The notes beneath the pieces were generated by a model. That model made no database searches and was not told where the DNA came from. It saw nothing but the letters and a program-made list of their open reading frames with translations. Source: Blastocatellia bacterium (GTDB lineage: Bacteria; Acidobacteriota; Blastocatellia; Pyrinomonadales; Pyrinomonadaceae). From it: a stretch of 64,000 nt of DNA. Below, one piece after another: positions 17,358-25,237 of the stretch. The first letter of the stretch is position 1. Every line of letters starts with the position of its first letter. The position numbers and the translations under genes were made by a program. Location of the stretch: positions 186,001-250,000 of the forward strand of contig PMSM01000006.1 in the NCBI GenBank assembly GCA_003168335.1. Direction: 5' to 3'.

Positions 17358-18085
17358 ACTCAAGCATGAGTCCGAAGAGAATCGCACTGTGGTTTTTGAT
17401 TTGCTCGGTTGCGGTCAGCGCGATCCTCGGAATCATCATCGTACTCGCAGGTACCTTCAGCGACCTCCAGATTCGAATCATCCTCACCACACTGACAATT
17501 TCCGCCGCCAGCATCTGCGCCCTTGCATCGGGCGCGTTATGGGAGAAACGGCGCGAAAGGTTCTTATCTTCGTCAGGTGCGATCCTCGCCGCCCTGGCCG
17601 CGGTGCTGGTAATCGCAGGCATTTGGACCGAGGCCGAAAACAGTGAGTTCTGGAAGTTTGCAGTCTCGGTTAGCCTGCTGGCAGTGGCCACTGCCCACGC
17701 TTGCCTGCTGGCTTTGGCCAGGCTGGCACCGCGGTTCGCGTGGACCAGGGTTGCAGCGTCAGTAGCGGTCTACTTTCTTGCGGGTCTCTTCATCTACATC
17801 ATCTACTTTACTCCAAAAGGCGACACCGGGGTTCGAATCATCGGCGCAACTTCGATCATCGTGGCGGCGCTCACGATTCTGACCCCAATATTTCATCGCT
17901 TGAGCCGGGGCGACCTCGACATAGTTGATGGTCCAGTCGCAACCAAACACCAAGGTCTGCCCGCAACCATAACTTGCCCGCGGTGCGGCGTGGCCCAGGT
18001 CAATTCGTCAGACGAGATACAGTGTGGAAATTGTGGTTGTAGGTTTAAGGTGACGATCCTTGACGATAGCTCGCCTGCGAGCTGA
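17354..18085 (+). CDS. Six-helix membrane protein with C-terminal zinc ribbon
   Basis: A 243-residue protein whose ATG overlaps the moxR stop (ATGA), implying translational coupling. Six hydrophobic segments lie at about 10-35, 40-63, 73-92, 100-122, 132-152 and 159-180. A cytoplasmic tail holds a zinc ribbon, C208-x2-C211 and C224-x2-C227. I do not recognise the family. The position between moxR and DUF58 suggests a membrane anchor or adaptor for the MoxR system. This gene is not one of the usual members of MoxR/DUF58 clusters that I know. Confidence 0.6.
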   Translation: MNSSMSPKRIALWFLICSVAVSAILGIIIVLAGTFSDLQIRIILTTLTISAASICALASGALWEKRRERFLSSSGAILAALAAVLVIAGIWTEAENSEFWKFAVSVSLLAVATAHACLLALARLAPRFAWTRVAASVAVYFLAGLFIYIIYFTPKGDTGVRIIGATSIIVAALTILTPIFHRLSRGDLDIVDGPVATKHQGLPATITCPRCGVAQVNSSDEIQCGNCGCRFKVTILDDSSPAS

Positions 18086-18107
18086 GAAAGTGTTACCAGG
18101 TCGCGCT

Positions 18108-18321
18108 GCGGCTTTGCCGCTTGATGTGCGGAAAGCCTTCGGCTTTCCGTCGCGCTTTGTAAATAAATTGAGAGGCTGCGCCTCGATAATACAATGCGAG
18201 GCATAGCCTCGCATTGAAAAGAGGATCGAATCTCGGCTAACGGAAAGGCAGAGTCCAGCACCCCAGCGGGCCTGCCCCGCTGGGGACGCCGCCCTTTCCG
18301 CACATCCGGCGGCAAAGCCGC
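18108..18321. repeat. Nested palindromic element, 214 bp, with 28-bp terminal inverted repeats
   Basis: Ends 18108-18135 and 18294-18321 are inverted repeats matching at 26 of 28 positions, each starting with the self-complementary GCGGCTTTGCCGC. Inside are further hairpins: GGAAAGCC/GGCTTTCC (18130-18149), GCGAGGC/GCCTCGC and CCCCAGCGGG/CCCGCTGGGG (about 18260-18285). No frame is convincing. It lies only 14 bp before the DUF58 start, so it must be in that gene's leader. A 40-bp internal block is shared with the element at 22766-22927. Confidence 0.8.
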
Positions 18322-18335
18322 AAGAACATTTGTTA

Positions 18336-19655
18336 ATGCGCTTCGTTTTCACCAAACTCTTTTACGCACTCCTGGCCGTGGGCTTCGTCCCGCTCTCGCT
18401 GTCGTGGGGCCGGCCGATACTGCGCTGGGTAGCGCTCACCTATGACCTCGCGCTAATCGCGTTCGCGATCTTCGATGCCGCGAACAGCAAGTTGCCCGTG
18501 AGAGTTCGCATCGATCGACATTTTGGCGGCCGCTTTGCCGTCGGCGCCGAAACGGAAGTGCGGGTCGAGATCGCCAACCACCTGCCGCGCGACATTTCGT
18601 TAATTATCAAAGACGAATATCCACCGCAGATGAAACTCTCCAGCGTACGCGAAGCGCGGCTGGACATTGATGCCCAGACCAGCGCGGCCCTCGTTTACAG
18701 TTTGACACCGCCAAAACGAGGCCGCTTTGAATTCGGGCTGGTTGCCGTCCGCTATCTTTCGCGTTGGCGGCTGGTGTGGACGCAAACACGCGTGGGCACG
18801 CCGGTCACTGTCAAGGTCTATCCCAACATGCGGCGCGCGCACGAAGCCGAGTTGAGAGCGTTGGGCGCTCGTTCGTTCGTGGCGGCGAGGCGCAAGTCAC
18901 AGTGGCGTGGCGAAGGACGCGATTTTGAATCAATGCGTGATTATGTCCGAGGCGACGAGATGCGCCATATCTCCTGGACCGCCACGGCCCGGCGCGGGAA
19001 GCTGGTAACGCGGCAGTATCAGATGGAGCGCGACCAGACAATTCTGATCGCGCTGGACGCGGGACGCCTGATGACCGCCCGCATCGAAAACGAAACGAAG
19101 CTGGACTCGGCCGTGCACGCCGCCCTGGCGCTGATGTCCGCCGCCGCGCGCGCCGGTGACAATGCGGGGCTGCTGGTTTTTGGCCGACGCGTCCAGGCCT
19201 ACCTGCCCCCCAAACGTGGCGCCGAGCACCTCGACGCCGCGCTGGAAGCCCTGCACGCGGTGGAGCCGGAAATGATCGAACCGAGCTACTCGCGGGCTTT
19301 CGAATTTATCGCAGCGAACAGCCGGCGGCGTTCGCTGGTCGTCGTCCTTACCGATCTGGTTGATGAAGAGGGCTCGCGTGAGCTGCTGACCTCTTTGAAG
19401 CTGTTGCGGCCGCGCCATCTTCCCCTGGTGGTCACGATCGCCGATCGAGATCTGAAAGCAGTGGTCCGTGAGACACCGCAGGACGAGCGCGAATTGTTCA
19501 AGCAATCCGTCGCCGAAGAGATTATCCATTTACGCGAAAGAGCGTTGCGCCTGGTCGAGGCCCAGGGCGGGCTAGCTCTGGATGTCACGGCCGCGGCGTT
19601 AGCGCCGAAGTTGCTGGAGACTTACTTGAGAGTTAAGGAAAGAGGATTGCTCTAG
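18336..19655 (+). CDS. DUF58 domain protein (vWA-like MoxR partner)
   Basis: A 439-residue protein from ATG 18336 (a TTG two codons upstream is in frame). Two hydrophobic N-terminal segments (about 5-50) anchor it. Residues 60-170 form a β-domain, then the DUF58 core [18 protein letters not shown] is seen at about 197-214, followed by a vWA-like fold with [10 protein letters not shown] in place of the usual DxSxS metal site and [15 protein letters not shown]58 proteins are recurrent neighbours and presumed clients of MoxR ATPases. The metal-binding motif is degenerate (D-A-G). It ends in a large palindrome shared with the convergent SpoIIM-like gene. Confidence 0.88.
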   Translation: MRFVFTKLFYALLAVGFVPLSLSWGRPILRWVALTYDLALIAFAIFDAANSKLPVRVRIDRHFGGRFAVGAETEVRVEIANHLPRDISLIIKDEYPPQMKLSSVREARLDIDAQTSAALVYSLTPPKRGRFEFGLVAVRYLSRWRLVWTQTRVGTPVTVKVYPNMRRAHEAELRALGARSFVAARRKSQWRGEGRDFESMRDYVRGDEMRHISWTATARRGKLVTRQYQMERDQTILIALDAGRLMTARIENETKLDSAVHAALALMSAAARAGDNAGLLVFGRRVQAYLPPKRGAEHLDAALEALHAVEPEMIEPSYSRAFEFIAANSRRRSLVVVLTDLVDEEGSRELLTSLKLLRPRHLPLVVTIADRDLKAVVRETPQDERELFKQSVAEEIIHLRERALRLVEAQGGLALDVTAAALAPKLLETYLRVKERGLL

Positions 19656-19660
19656 CGGTT

Positions 19661-19747
19661 TTTGGAGTGCGGCGACTTGTCGCCGCTTTCGCATGGATTT
19701 CTTGTAAAAGGATTTATTAAAGCGGCGACAAGTCGCCGCACTCCAAA
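19661..19747. repeat. Perfect 29-bp inverted repeat between convergent genes
   Basis: Arms 19661-19689 and 19719-19747 are exact complements. Each arm contains the self-folding GCGGCGAC-TT-GTCGCCGC. It fills the gap between the DUF58 and SpoIIM-like stop codons and could terminate in both directions. The outer sequence (GGAGTGCGGC) is shared with the element at 54453-54610. Confidence 0.85.
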
Positions 19748-19764
19748 TTCGTCCTCTAAACTTG

Positions 19765-20730
19765 TTACTCCACCGGCGCGTCTCGCCCCGCCAACAGTAA
19801 ATAGGAATACAAGGCAATCCCCGTAATCACGCCGATACCGATTTTGATAACCGGACTGATAGGTGTCGGTGAGATAAATCCTTCGATGATTCCCGCCACC
19901 ACCAGCAGCGGCATACAGCCGACAATTAACCTCACGGCTTCCATGCCTCGCGATTTGAGCGCGTCGCCGCGCGAAAGATCGCCGGGCATCAAAAGCGCCG
20001 TGCCGATCAACAGTCCCGCGCCTCCCGCGATAAAGATGCACGACAGCTCGATCACGCCATGGCCCACGACAAAGCCAAGGAGAGCGTTTCCGAAACCAGC
20101 TCGATAAGTCAGCGCTACGATCGCGCCAAAGTTCGCGCCGTTGAACGCCATGACGTACAAGGTGCCGACGCCCAGCATCGCTCCCAGGGCAAACGCGTAA
20201 AAGGTGACGCGAATGTTATTGGTGAAGATTTGACTTGACGCGATTTGGTTGGCTTTGTTTGCCGATTCCCACCAATGCCGATGCGTTTCAATGTTCTCCG
20301 CTCGCCAAAACGGATCGACACCGGCGAATTCAGAAAAGTCGGGATCGTGGCGCGTGCCAAAAAACGCGATCGCAGTGAACAACAGAAAGACGCCGAAAGC
20401 CGTGGCTGTATAGCGCCAGGTGCGTCGAAACGCCAGTGGAAAGTCCCGGGCAAAGAAATCGCGGATGCGCCGGCCACCCTGCGCGTCAGCCCTGTAAATA
20501 CGGCCATGAGCCCGAATTACAAGGCTATTCAGGTAGTTCACCAGGCGCGGGTCGCGCGATTCGGCGCGAGCAATCGCCAGATCCGAAGCGGTCCGCCGAT
20601 AGATGCGGCCCAGCTCGCGCACTTCCTCCCGATGCAGGCGCCGCAGCGTCATCCGATCGAGGAGATCCAGCAGCTCCTCGAGTCTTTGCCAGACGGTCTT
20701 GCGCTCTTTGATGAAACGATCGATGGGCAT
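19765..20730 (-). CDS. SpoIIM-like (DUF95) membrane protein
   Basis: A 321-residue protein. The first ~95 residues are helical and charged (RLEELLDLLDRMTLRRLHREEV). Membrane segments then follow at about 108-125, 175-200, 210-235, 240-262 and 278-315. DUF95/SpoIIM proteins take part in engulfment in sporulating Firmicutes, but homologues are common in non-sporulating bacteria beside MoxR/DUF58 genes, as here. No sporulation is implied. The start at 20730 is preceded by four copies of AATCGGC and an AATGAAA on the minus strand, with no Shine-Dalgarno. Confidence 0.82.
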   Translation of the reverse strand: MPIDRFIKERKTVWQRLEELLDLLDRMTLRRLHREEVRELGRIYRRTASDLAIARAESRDPRLVNYLNSLVIRAHGRIYRADAQGGRRIRDFFARDFPLAFRRTWRYTATAFGVFLLFTAIAFFGTRHDPDFSEFAGVDPFWRAENIETHRHWWESANKANQIASSQIFTNNIRVTFYAFALGAMLGVGTLYVMAFNGANFGAIVALTYRAGFGNALLGFVVGHGVIELSCIFIAGGAGLLIGTALLMPGDLSRGDALKSRGMEAVRLIVGCMPLLVVAGIIEGFISPTPISPVIKIGIGVITGIALYSYLLLAGRDAPVE

Positions 20731-20735
20731 TTTTC

Positions 20736-20852
<117 letters not shown>

Positions 20853-20853
20853 A

Positions 20854-21765
20854 ATGCTGGTTGAGTGTGTACCAAACTTCAGTGAAGGCCGCAAGGGTGA
20901 AACTGTCGCCCGGATTGCGCGGGCGATCGAATCAGTCAAAGGCGCTACTGTGCTGAATCGCCATCTGGACGCCGATCACAACCGATCCGTGATCACCTTT
21001 GTCGCCGAACCCGAGCAGGTAATTGATGCGGCCCTGTGCGCCGTAGCAACGGCTGCCGAGCTAATCGATTTGCGTGAGCACGCCGGAGAGCATCCGCGCA
21101 TCGGCGCGACGGACGTCTTGCCTTTTATCCCGGTAAGCGGGATCACGATGGATGAATGCATCACGCTCGCCCACCACGCTGGTCAACGCATCTGGCAGGA
21201 ACTCTCGATCCCGGTTTATTTTTATGAGCGCGCGGCGCTGCGGCCTGATCGCGTCAAACTGGAAAACGTGCGCGGCCAGGGTTTCGAACACTTACGTGAA
21301 GAGATCAAGACCAATCCCGATCGGGCGCCGGACGTGGGAGAACCGAAGCTGCACGAAAGCGCCGGGGCAATCGCTGTCGGTGCGCGTCCATTCCTGATTG
21401 CTTTCAATGTCAACCTTCGTACCAACGATGTTTCGATCGCGCGACGCATTGCGCGCACCGTGCGCGAACGCGATGGTGGTCTGCCTTTTGTGAAAGCGCT
21501 CGGCTTTGAATTACAGTCTCGCGGGCTGGTCCAGGTCTCTATGAATCTGGTCGATTACAAACAAACGACCATCGCGCGCGCCTTTGCGGCTGTGCACCAT
21601 GAAGCGACTCGTCTGGGAATAGAAATCTCCGGCGCCGAGATTGTTGGCCTGCTGCCGCGCACCGCGCTCGACAGGAGCGCTGCGTATTTTCCGCTGCTGG
21701 AAAACTTCCGCGAAACATTGGTGCTGGAAACTCTACTTGGATCGATAGGGGCCAGCCGGGAATGA
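20854..21765 (+). CDS. ftcD: Glutamate formimidoyltransferase
   Basis: A 303-residue enzyme that moves the formimidoyl group from N-formimidoyl-L-glutamate to tetrahydrofolate in histidine breakdown. The start at 20854 gives the standard N-terminus MLVECVPNFSEGR; an ATG at 20809 would translate the heptamer repeats and is rejected. Family marks are HLDADHNRSVITF, HAGEHPRIGATDVLPFIP and GARPFLIAFNVNL, and the length fits the transferase domain alone, without the cyclodeaminase half. No other hut gene is nearby. The leader has heptamers and no ribosome site. Confidence 0.92.
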   Translation: MLVECVPNFSEGRKGETVARIARAIESVKGATVLNRHLDADHNRSVITFVAEPEQVIDAALCAVATAAELIDLREHAGEHPRIGATDVLPFIPVSGITMDECITLAHHAGQRIWQELSIPVYFYERAALRPDRVKLENVRGQGFEHLREEIKTNPDRAPDVGEPKLHESAGAIAVGARPFLIAFNVNLRTNDVSIARRIARTVRERDGGLPFVKALGFELQSRGLVQVSMNLVDYKQTTIARAFAAVHHEATRLGIEISGAEIVGLLPRTALDRSAAYFPLLENFRETLVLETLLGSIGASRE

Positions 21766-22014
21766 CCGGCTAGTTACCGGCTCGGTCCTTCAACAGAAAC
21801 GACTCAAGGTAAGGCCTCGAGCAGGTCCCATAAACTAACGCTGGACAGGCAGCCCGCCTTTGTTTATTATTGTCGCCCCGCTCACGAGCGGTCCCCTACT
21901 TTGTACTGGCCGACGCGGCCGGTTTTCCAGTTAGCCAACGGATCGCGTGTTGTTCGTCGCCACCCGCCCGGCGCCCGTGACGACCTCTCGACGATTCAAT
22001 TACGGAGGTTAGTT

Positions 22015-22671
22015 ATGCTCAGAATGGGAAAGAATCCAAGCGAAGATAAGAGCCAGACCCAAACCGACACAGACAGTTACGCAACCCGCAGTTATTCACC
22101 TTACCAAAGCAGCGAGACGCAGGCGCGACAGGCAACCGAGAACGCGGCGACCCCCAAGGCTTTGACGGAAAGCGAGACGATCGCGAGAGAGATCAAGGAC
22201 GGCTCGCTCAGTGGTTTCGTTGGCAGCGGTACGGTGATTACCGGAGAAGCTTCTTTTAAGTCGATGCTCCGCATTGACGGCCGCTTCTCGGGCCGCATCA
22301 CCTCGGGCACCGGCACCTTAGTCGTGGGCGCGGGCGGCCAGGTCGACGCGAACATCGAAGTTTCAGTCGCCACAATTCATGGAGTGGTGAACGGCGACAT
22401 CATCGCCGGCCAGCGGATTGAGTTGGGCCGGGCCGCGAAACTGAATGGAAACATTCAGACACCTTCGTTGGTGATCGAACAAGGCGCGGTTTTTGAAGGA
22501 AGCTCCAAGATGGTTCAACCCAAGGCTGCCGCGGAGAAGCCCGCAAAGGTCGAGCGCAAAGACAATGTGCTTGACGCCTCCAGGCTCGAGCCAGTCAAAG
22601 TTGAAGTGCCAAAGAGGGTCGAGGACGGATCGAATAGCAAACCGGCGACCGTAATTGCAGCGGCAAGCTAA
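22015..22671 (+). CDS. Bactofilin (polymer-forming cytoskeletal protein)
   Basis: A 218-residue protein from ATG 22015, which is preceded by GGAGGT at ideal distance; an upstream extension to 21901 is not supported. Residues about 60-165 form the right-handed β-helix typical of bactofilins, with short repeats such as SMLRIDGRFSGRI, TLVVGAGGQVDANI, ATIHGVVNGDI and RIELGRAAKLNGNI. Flanking tails are polar and disordered (SQTQTDTDSYATRSYS; Lys/Glu-rich C-terminus). Bactofilins form filaments without nucleotide and scaffold envelope or shape proteins. A terminator follows, so the gene is probably alone. Confidence 0.92.
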   Translation: MLRMGKNPSEDKSQTQTDTDSYATRSYSPYQSSETQARQATENAATPKALTESETIAREIKDGSLSGFVGSGTVITGEASFKSMLRIDGRFSGRITSGTGTLVVGAGGQVDANIEVSVATIHGVVNGDIIAGQRIELGRAAKLNGNIQTPSLVIEQGAVFEGSSKMVQPKAAAEKPAKVERKDNVLDASRLEPVKVEVPKRVEDGSNSKPATVIAAAS

Positions 22672-22720
22672 ACTCGTGAGCGCGAGCAACGGTTCGCATT
22701 GAATGCTACATTTTTCCAGA

Positions 22721-22752
22721 GGGCGGACTTCGCGGTCCGCCCTTTTTGTTCT
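22721..22752 (+). terminator. Rho-independent terminator after bactofilin
   Basis: GGGCGGAC (22721-22728) pairs with GTCCGCCC (22735-22742) across TTCGCG, followed by TTTTTGTTC. Confidence 0.88.
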
Positions 22753-22765
22753 TGCACTCTCCAGG

Positions 22766-22927
22766 CTGGGAACGCGGACGTCTCGTCCGCACAGCGCCGC
22801 AGGCGCTCGGTTCTTAGTGGAGCTAATAGAGCGCGACAAACTTTTTCGCGCTTCGCGCTCAATGCGGACGAGTCGAGCACCCCACTCGGGCTGCCCGAGC
22901 GGGGACCCCGCACGTCCGCGCTCCCAG
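22766..22927. repeat. Nested palindromic element, 162 bp
   Basis: Ends CTGGGAACGCGGACGT (22766-22781) and its complement at 22912-22927 match at 15 of 16 positions. Internal hairpins include GCGGACG/CGTCCGC and CCCACTCGGG/CCCGAGCGGG. The block from about 22868 (GAGTCGAGCACCCCA to GGGGACCCCGC) matches the inner block of the 18108-18321 element (about 18250-18293), so the two belong to one dispersed family with different outer arms. Confidence 0.75.
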
Positions 22928-23041
22928 CGTCTACTGGAGTTACTACCCGTAGATTGAATTGCTCTGTCGGCACCACACCGGCGTTTCCCGCGACAATTCC
23001 CTGGCCACGCGGTACAATTCAGATTCCCTACGAACTAAATC

Positions 23042-25237
23042 ATGCAAACCGGAAACTTCCGAAAGGCGCTCTGCACCGCGTTGCTGGTGGCCGTCTCAAT
23101 AACGACTGCTGCCGGTCAGAAAATATCTCGCGCAGACAGCGCCACTGCAATTCCTACCAACACCCTCCTGCGCATCATGCGGGCCGAAGATGAGCGGCGC
23201 TGGGATCCAAACGTGAACGTCCTGTTAGGCGCAAAATACCCAATTACACGCAAGCGCGCCGCGCTCGCATTGGGGCGCATCGGTGACGAGCGCGCTGTGC
23301 CGGCGCTGGTCGAAGCGCTGCAAGCCGACACCGATCAGGACGTGCGCCAGGTGGCCGCGTTTGCCCTCGGCGAGGTCGAATCACCGTTGGGCATGGATGC
23401 GCTCATCTCCGTCCTGGAGAACACGCGCGAATCGGGAGAGGTTCGCGCGCGGGCTATCGAAGCGCTGGGAAAGATTGGCGCCGCTCTGCCACGGACTGAA
23501 GAAGCGCGTAGGCTATCGATTGGTCAAGTCATTCTGAACGTGTTGGCCGCAGAGCGTAAGGAAGGAGCGACGACCGAAGCCGGCGTCAGAAACCGGGAGC
23601 TGGAGCTGCTGGGGCTAACCGCAGTGCTGCGTGCTCGTCCCGCAGATGCAGGCAAAGTCGTAGTGCTGTTTCTTTCGTCGGCAGACCCACGTATCCGCGC
23701 GGACGCGGCGAACACCCTGGCACGTTTACGCGCGAAGGATGGTGTTGCCGAGTTACGCATGCTGTTAGTAACCGATCAATCACCGATCGTGCGCGCCAAC
23801 GCGGCACGTGCGCTTGGCGCGGCGGAAGACGAGCAAGCGTTCGATGCTTTGCTGGATCGCGCGCTTCATGATGACGACTTACGCGTGCGAGTCAGCGCGA
23901 TTCGGGCGTTGGGAAGTTTGAAGGATGCGCGGGCGGTGGAACCGATTCTCAAGCGCGCCTCTCTTTTATCTGACCGCAATCTTCGAAAGCGACCCGCCGA
24001 GGTTAATGAACTCTTGGAACTAGCAACGGCGTTAGGCAGAATCAAGCAGGAAACATCAAATCCGGAATTGCGCATGTGGTTGAAAGAAATGAGCGAGTCT
24101 TTCGACCACGCCGCGCCGGAATTTGACTTCGCCCTCGCACGCGTATGGCCGGCTGCGTTGGTGGTGGGTTCCAGTGCCAACTTGACGAAGAAAAAGGCGC
24201 AGGAGTCGCTTCTTCTAAATTGGAGATCTGGTTCAAGTAGGGCTCAAGGGCTCGGCGAGATTGCGAATCTACCTAACGCAAAGGATGACAACAACCTCTT
24301 TGGCATGCTAGCTAAAGCCATCCTCCGGGACATGCTCGATTACCGCAAATCAAGAATCAGGATAAAGACGCTCGTGCACTCAGAATATGCAATCCCTGAA
24401 GTTCTGCGCGCGCTTGCTGCATTCAAGCCGACGGACATGGGAGAGGTGTTGCGTAAACACCTTCGGGAGTCAGATGTAATCATTCGCGCAACCGCCGCTG
24501 AACTCCTCGCCGAACAGCCACCGGATGAATCAAACGCTCGCGCATTGATCGGAGCGCTACCGGTTGCATTGCGTGACAAAGATCTGAATGATGCCGCACT
24601 CTCGATTCTCGATGCGCTCGGTAAACAGAAAACCAAAGAAGCGAACGACGCAATCAAGACCGCGCTGGCCTCATCGGACCATCTGATTCGCCGCCGGGCG
24701 GTGGCGCTTTTGAAAGCGAACGGCGTTGGTGATTTTTCGGATCTCATCGGCACGGTAAAGACAAGCAACACCGACGCTGACTATCGTCGCGCGATTGCGC
24801 GCATCGGGAAGAAAGTGACCGCGACTGTGGTGACCACAAAAGGCGCTTTTACAATTGAATTTCTGACTGAAGAAGCTCCTTTGACGGTCGACAATTTTGT
24901 TCAGCTGGCCCGCAAGGGTTATTTCAATGGCCAGACGGTGCCGCGGGTTGTGCCTAACTTTGTAATTCAGACAGGCGATCCGCGCGGCGATCAGAACGGC
25001 GGACCGGGTTACCAGATTCGCTGCGAGATTAACGAAGCCCAGTACGAACGTGGCGCAGTTGGGATGGCGCTTTCCGGCAAAGACACGGGCGGATCGCAAT
25101 GGTTCGTGACGCACTCGCCACAGCCGCATCTCGATGGCGGATACACGGTCTTTGGCCGCGTGATTCGCGGTATGGATGTGGTTGATAACATCGCGCGCGG
25201 CGACACTATACTCAGGGTGATAGTGAATGAGCGTTAA
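23042..25237 (+). CDS. Exported HEAT-repeat protein fused to cyclophilin-type prolyl isomerase
   Basis: A 731-residue protein. A signal peptide to about residue 25 (TTAAGQ) is followed by some 550 residues of HEAT/PBS-lyase-like helical repeats (RKRAALALGRIGDERAVPALVEAL is the first clear unit). Residues about 592-731 form a cyclophilin domain: GAFTIEFLTEEAPLTVDNFV, RVVPNFVIQTGDPRGDQ, GSQWFVTHSPQPHLDGGYTVFG. The catalytic Arg of the RVxPxF motif is kept. It would catalyse prolyl cis-trans isomerisation in the periplasm, with the HEAT superhelix probably holding a client. The stop overlaps the next start by 11 bp, so the two are likely co-expressed. Confidence 0.9.
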   Translation: MQTGNFRKALCTALLVAVSITTAAGQKISRADSATAIPTNTLLRIMRAEDERRWDPNVNVLLGAKYPITRKRAALALGRIGDERAVPALVEALQADTDQDVRQVAAFALGEVESPLGMDALISVLENTRESGEVRARAIEALGKIGAALPRTEEARRLSIGQVILNVLAAERKEGATTEAGVRNRELELLGLTAVLRARPADAGKVVVLFLSSADPRIRADAANTLARLRAKDGVAELRMLLVTDQSPIVRANAARALGAAEDEQAFDALLDRALHDDDLRVRVSAIRALGSLKDARAVEPILKRASLLSDRNLRKRPAEVNELLELATALGRIKQETSNPELRMWLKEMSESFDHAAPEFDFALARVWPAALVVGSSANLTKKKAQESLLLNWRSGSSRAQGLGEIANLPNAKDDNNLFGMLAKAILRDMLDYRKSRIRIKTLVHSEYAIPEVLRALAAFKPTDMGEVLRKHLRESDVIIRATAAELLAEQPPDESNARALIGALPVALRDKDLNDAALSILDALGKQKTKEANDAIKTALASSDHLIRRRAVALLKANGVGDFSDLIGTVKTSNTDADYRRAIARIGKKVTATVVTTKGAFTIEFLTEEAPLTVDNFVQLARKGYFNGQTVPRVVPNFVIQTGDPRGDQNGGPGYQIRCEINEAQYERGAVGMALSGKDTGGSQWFVTHSPQPHLDGGYTVFGRVIRGMDVVDNIARGDTILRVIVNER

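Noticed and set aside
16623-17387. Open frame of 254 codons on the minus strand
   Set aside because: Antisense to moxR, no ribosome site, no recognisable domain.
17821-17850. tRNA T-loop-like GGTTCGAATC
   Set aside because: It lies in frame within the zinc-ribbon membrane protein gene (GVRIIG), with no acceptor or anticodon arms around it.
18108-18321. Insertion sequence
   Set aside because: Terminal inverted repeats are present but there is no transposase frame; at most it is a non-autonomous element.
19765-20730. Evidence for sporulation
   Set aside because: SpoIIM-like (DUF95) proteins are common beside MoxR/DUF58 genes in non-sporulating bacteria and no other sporulation gene is present.
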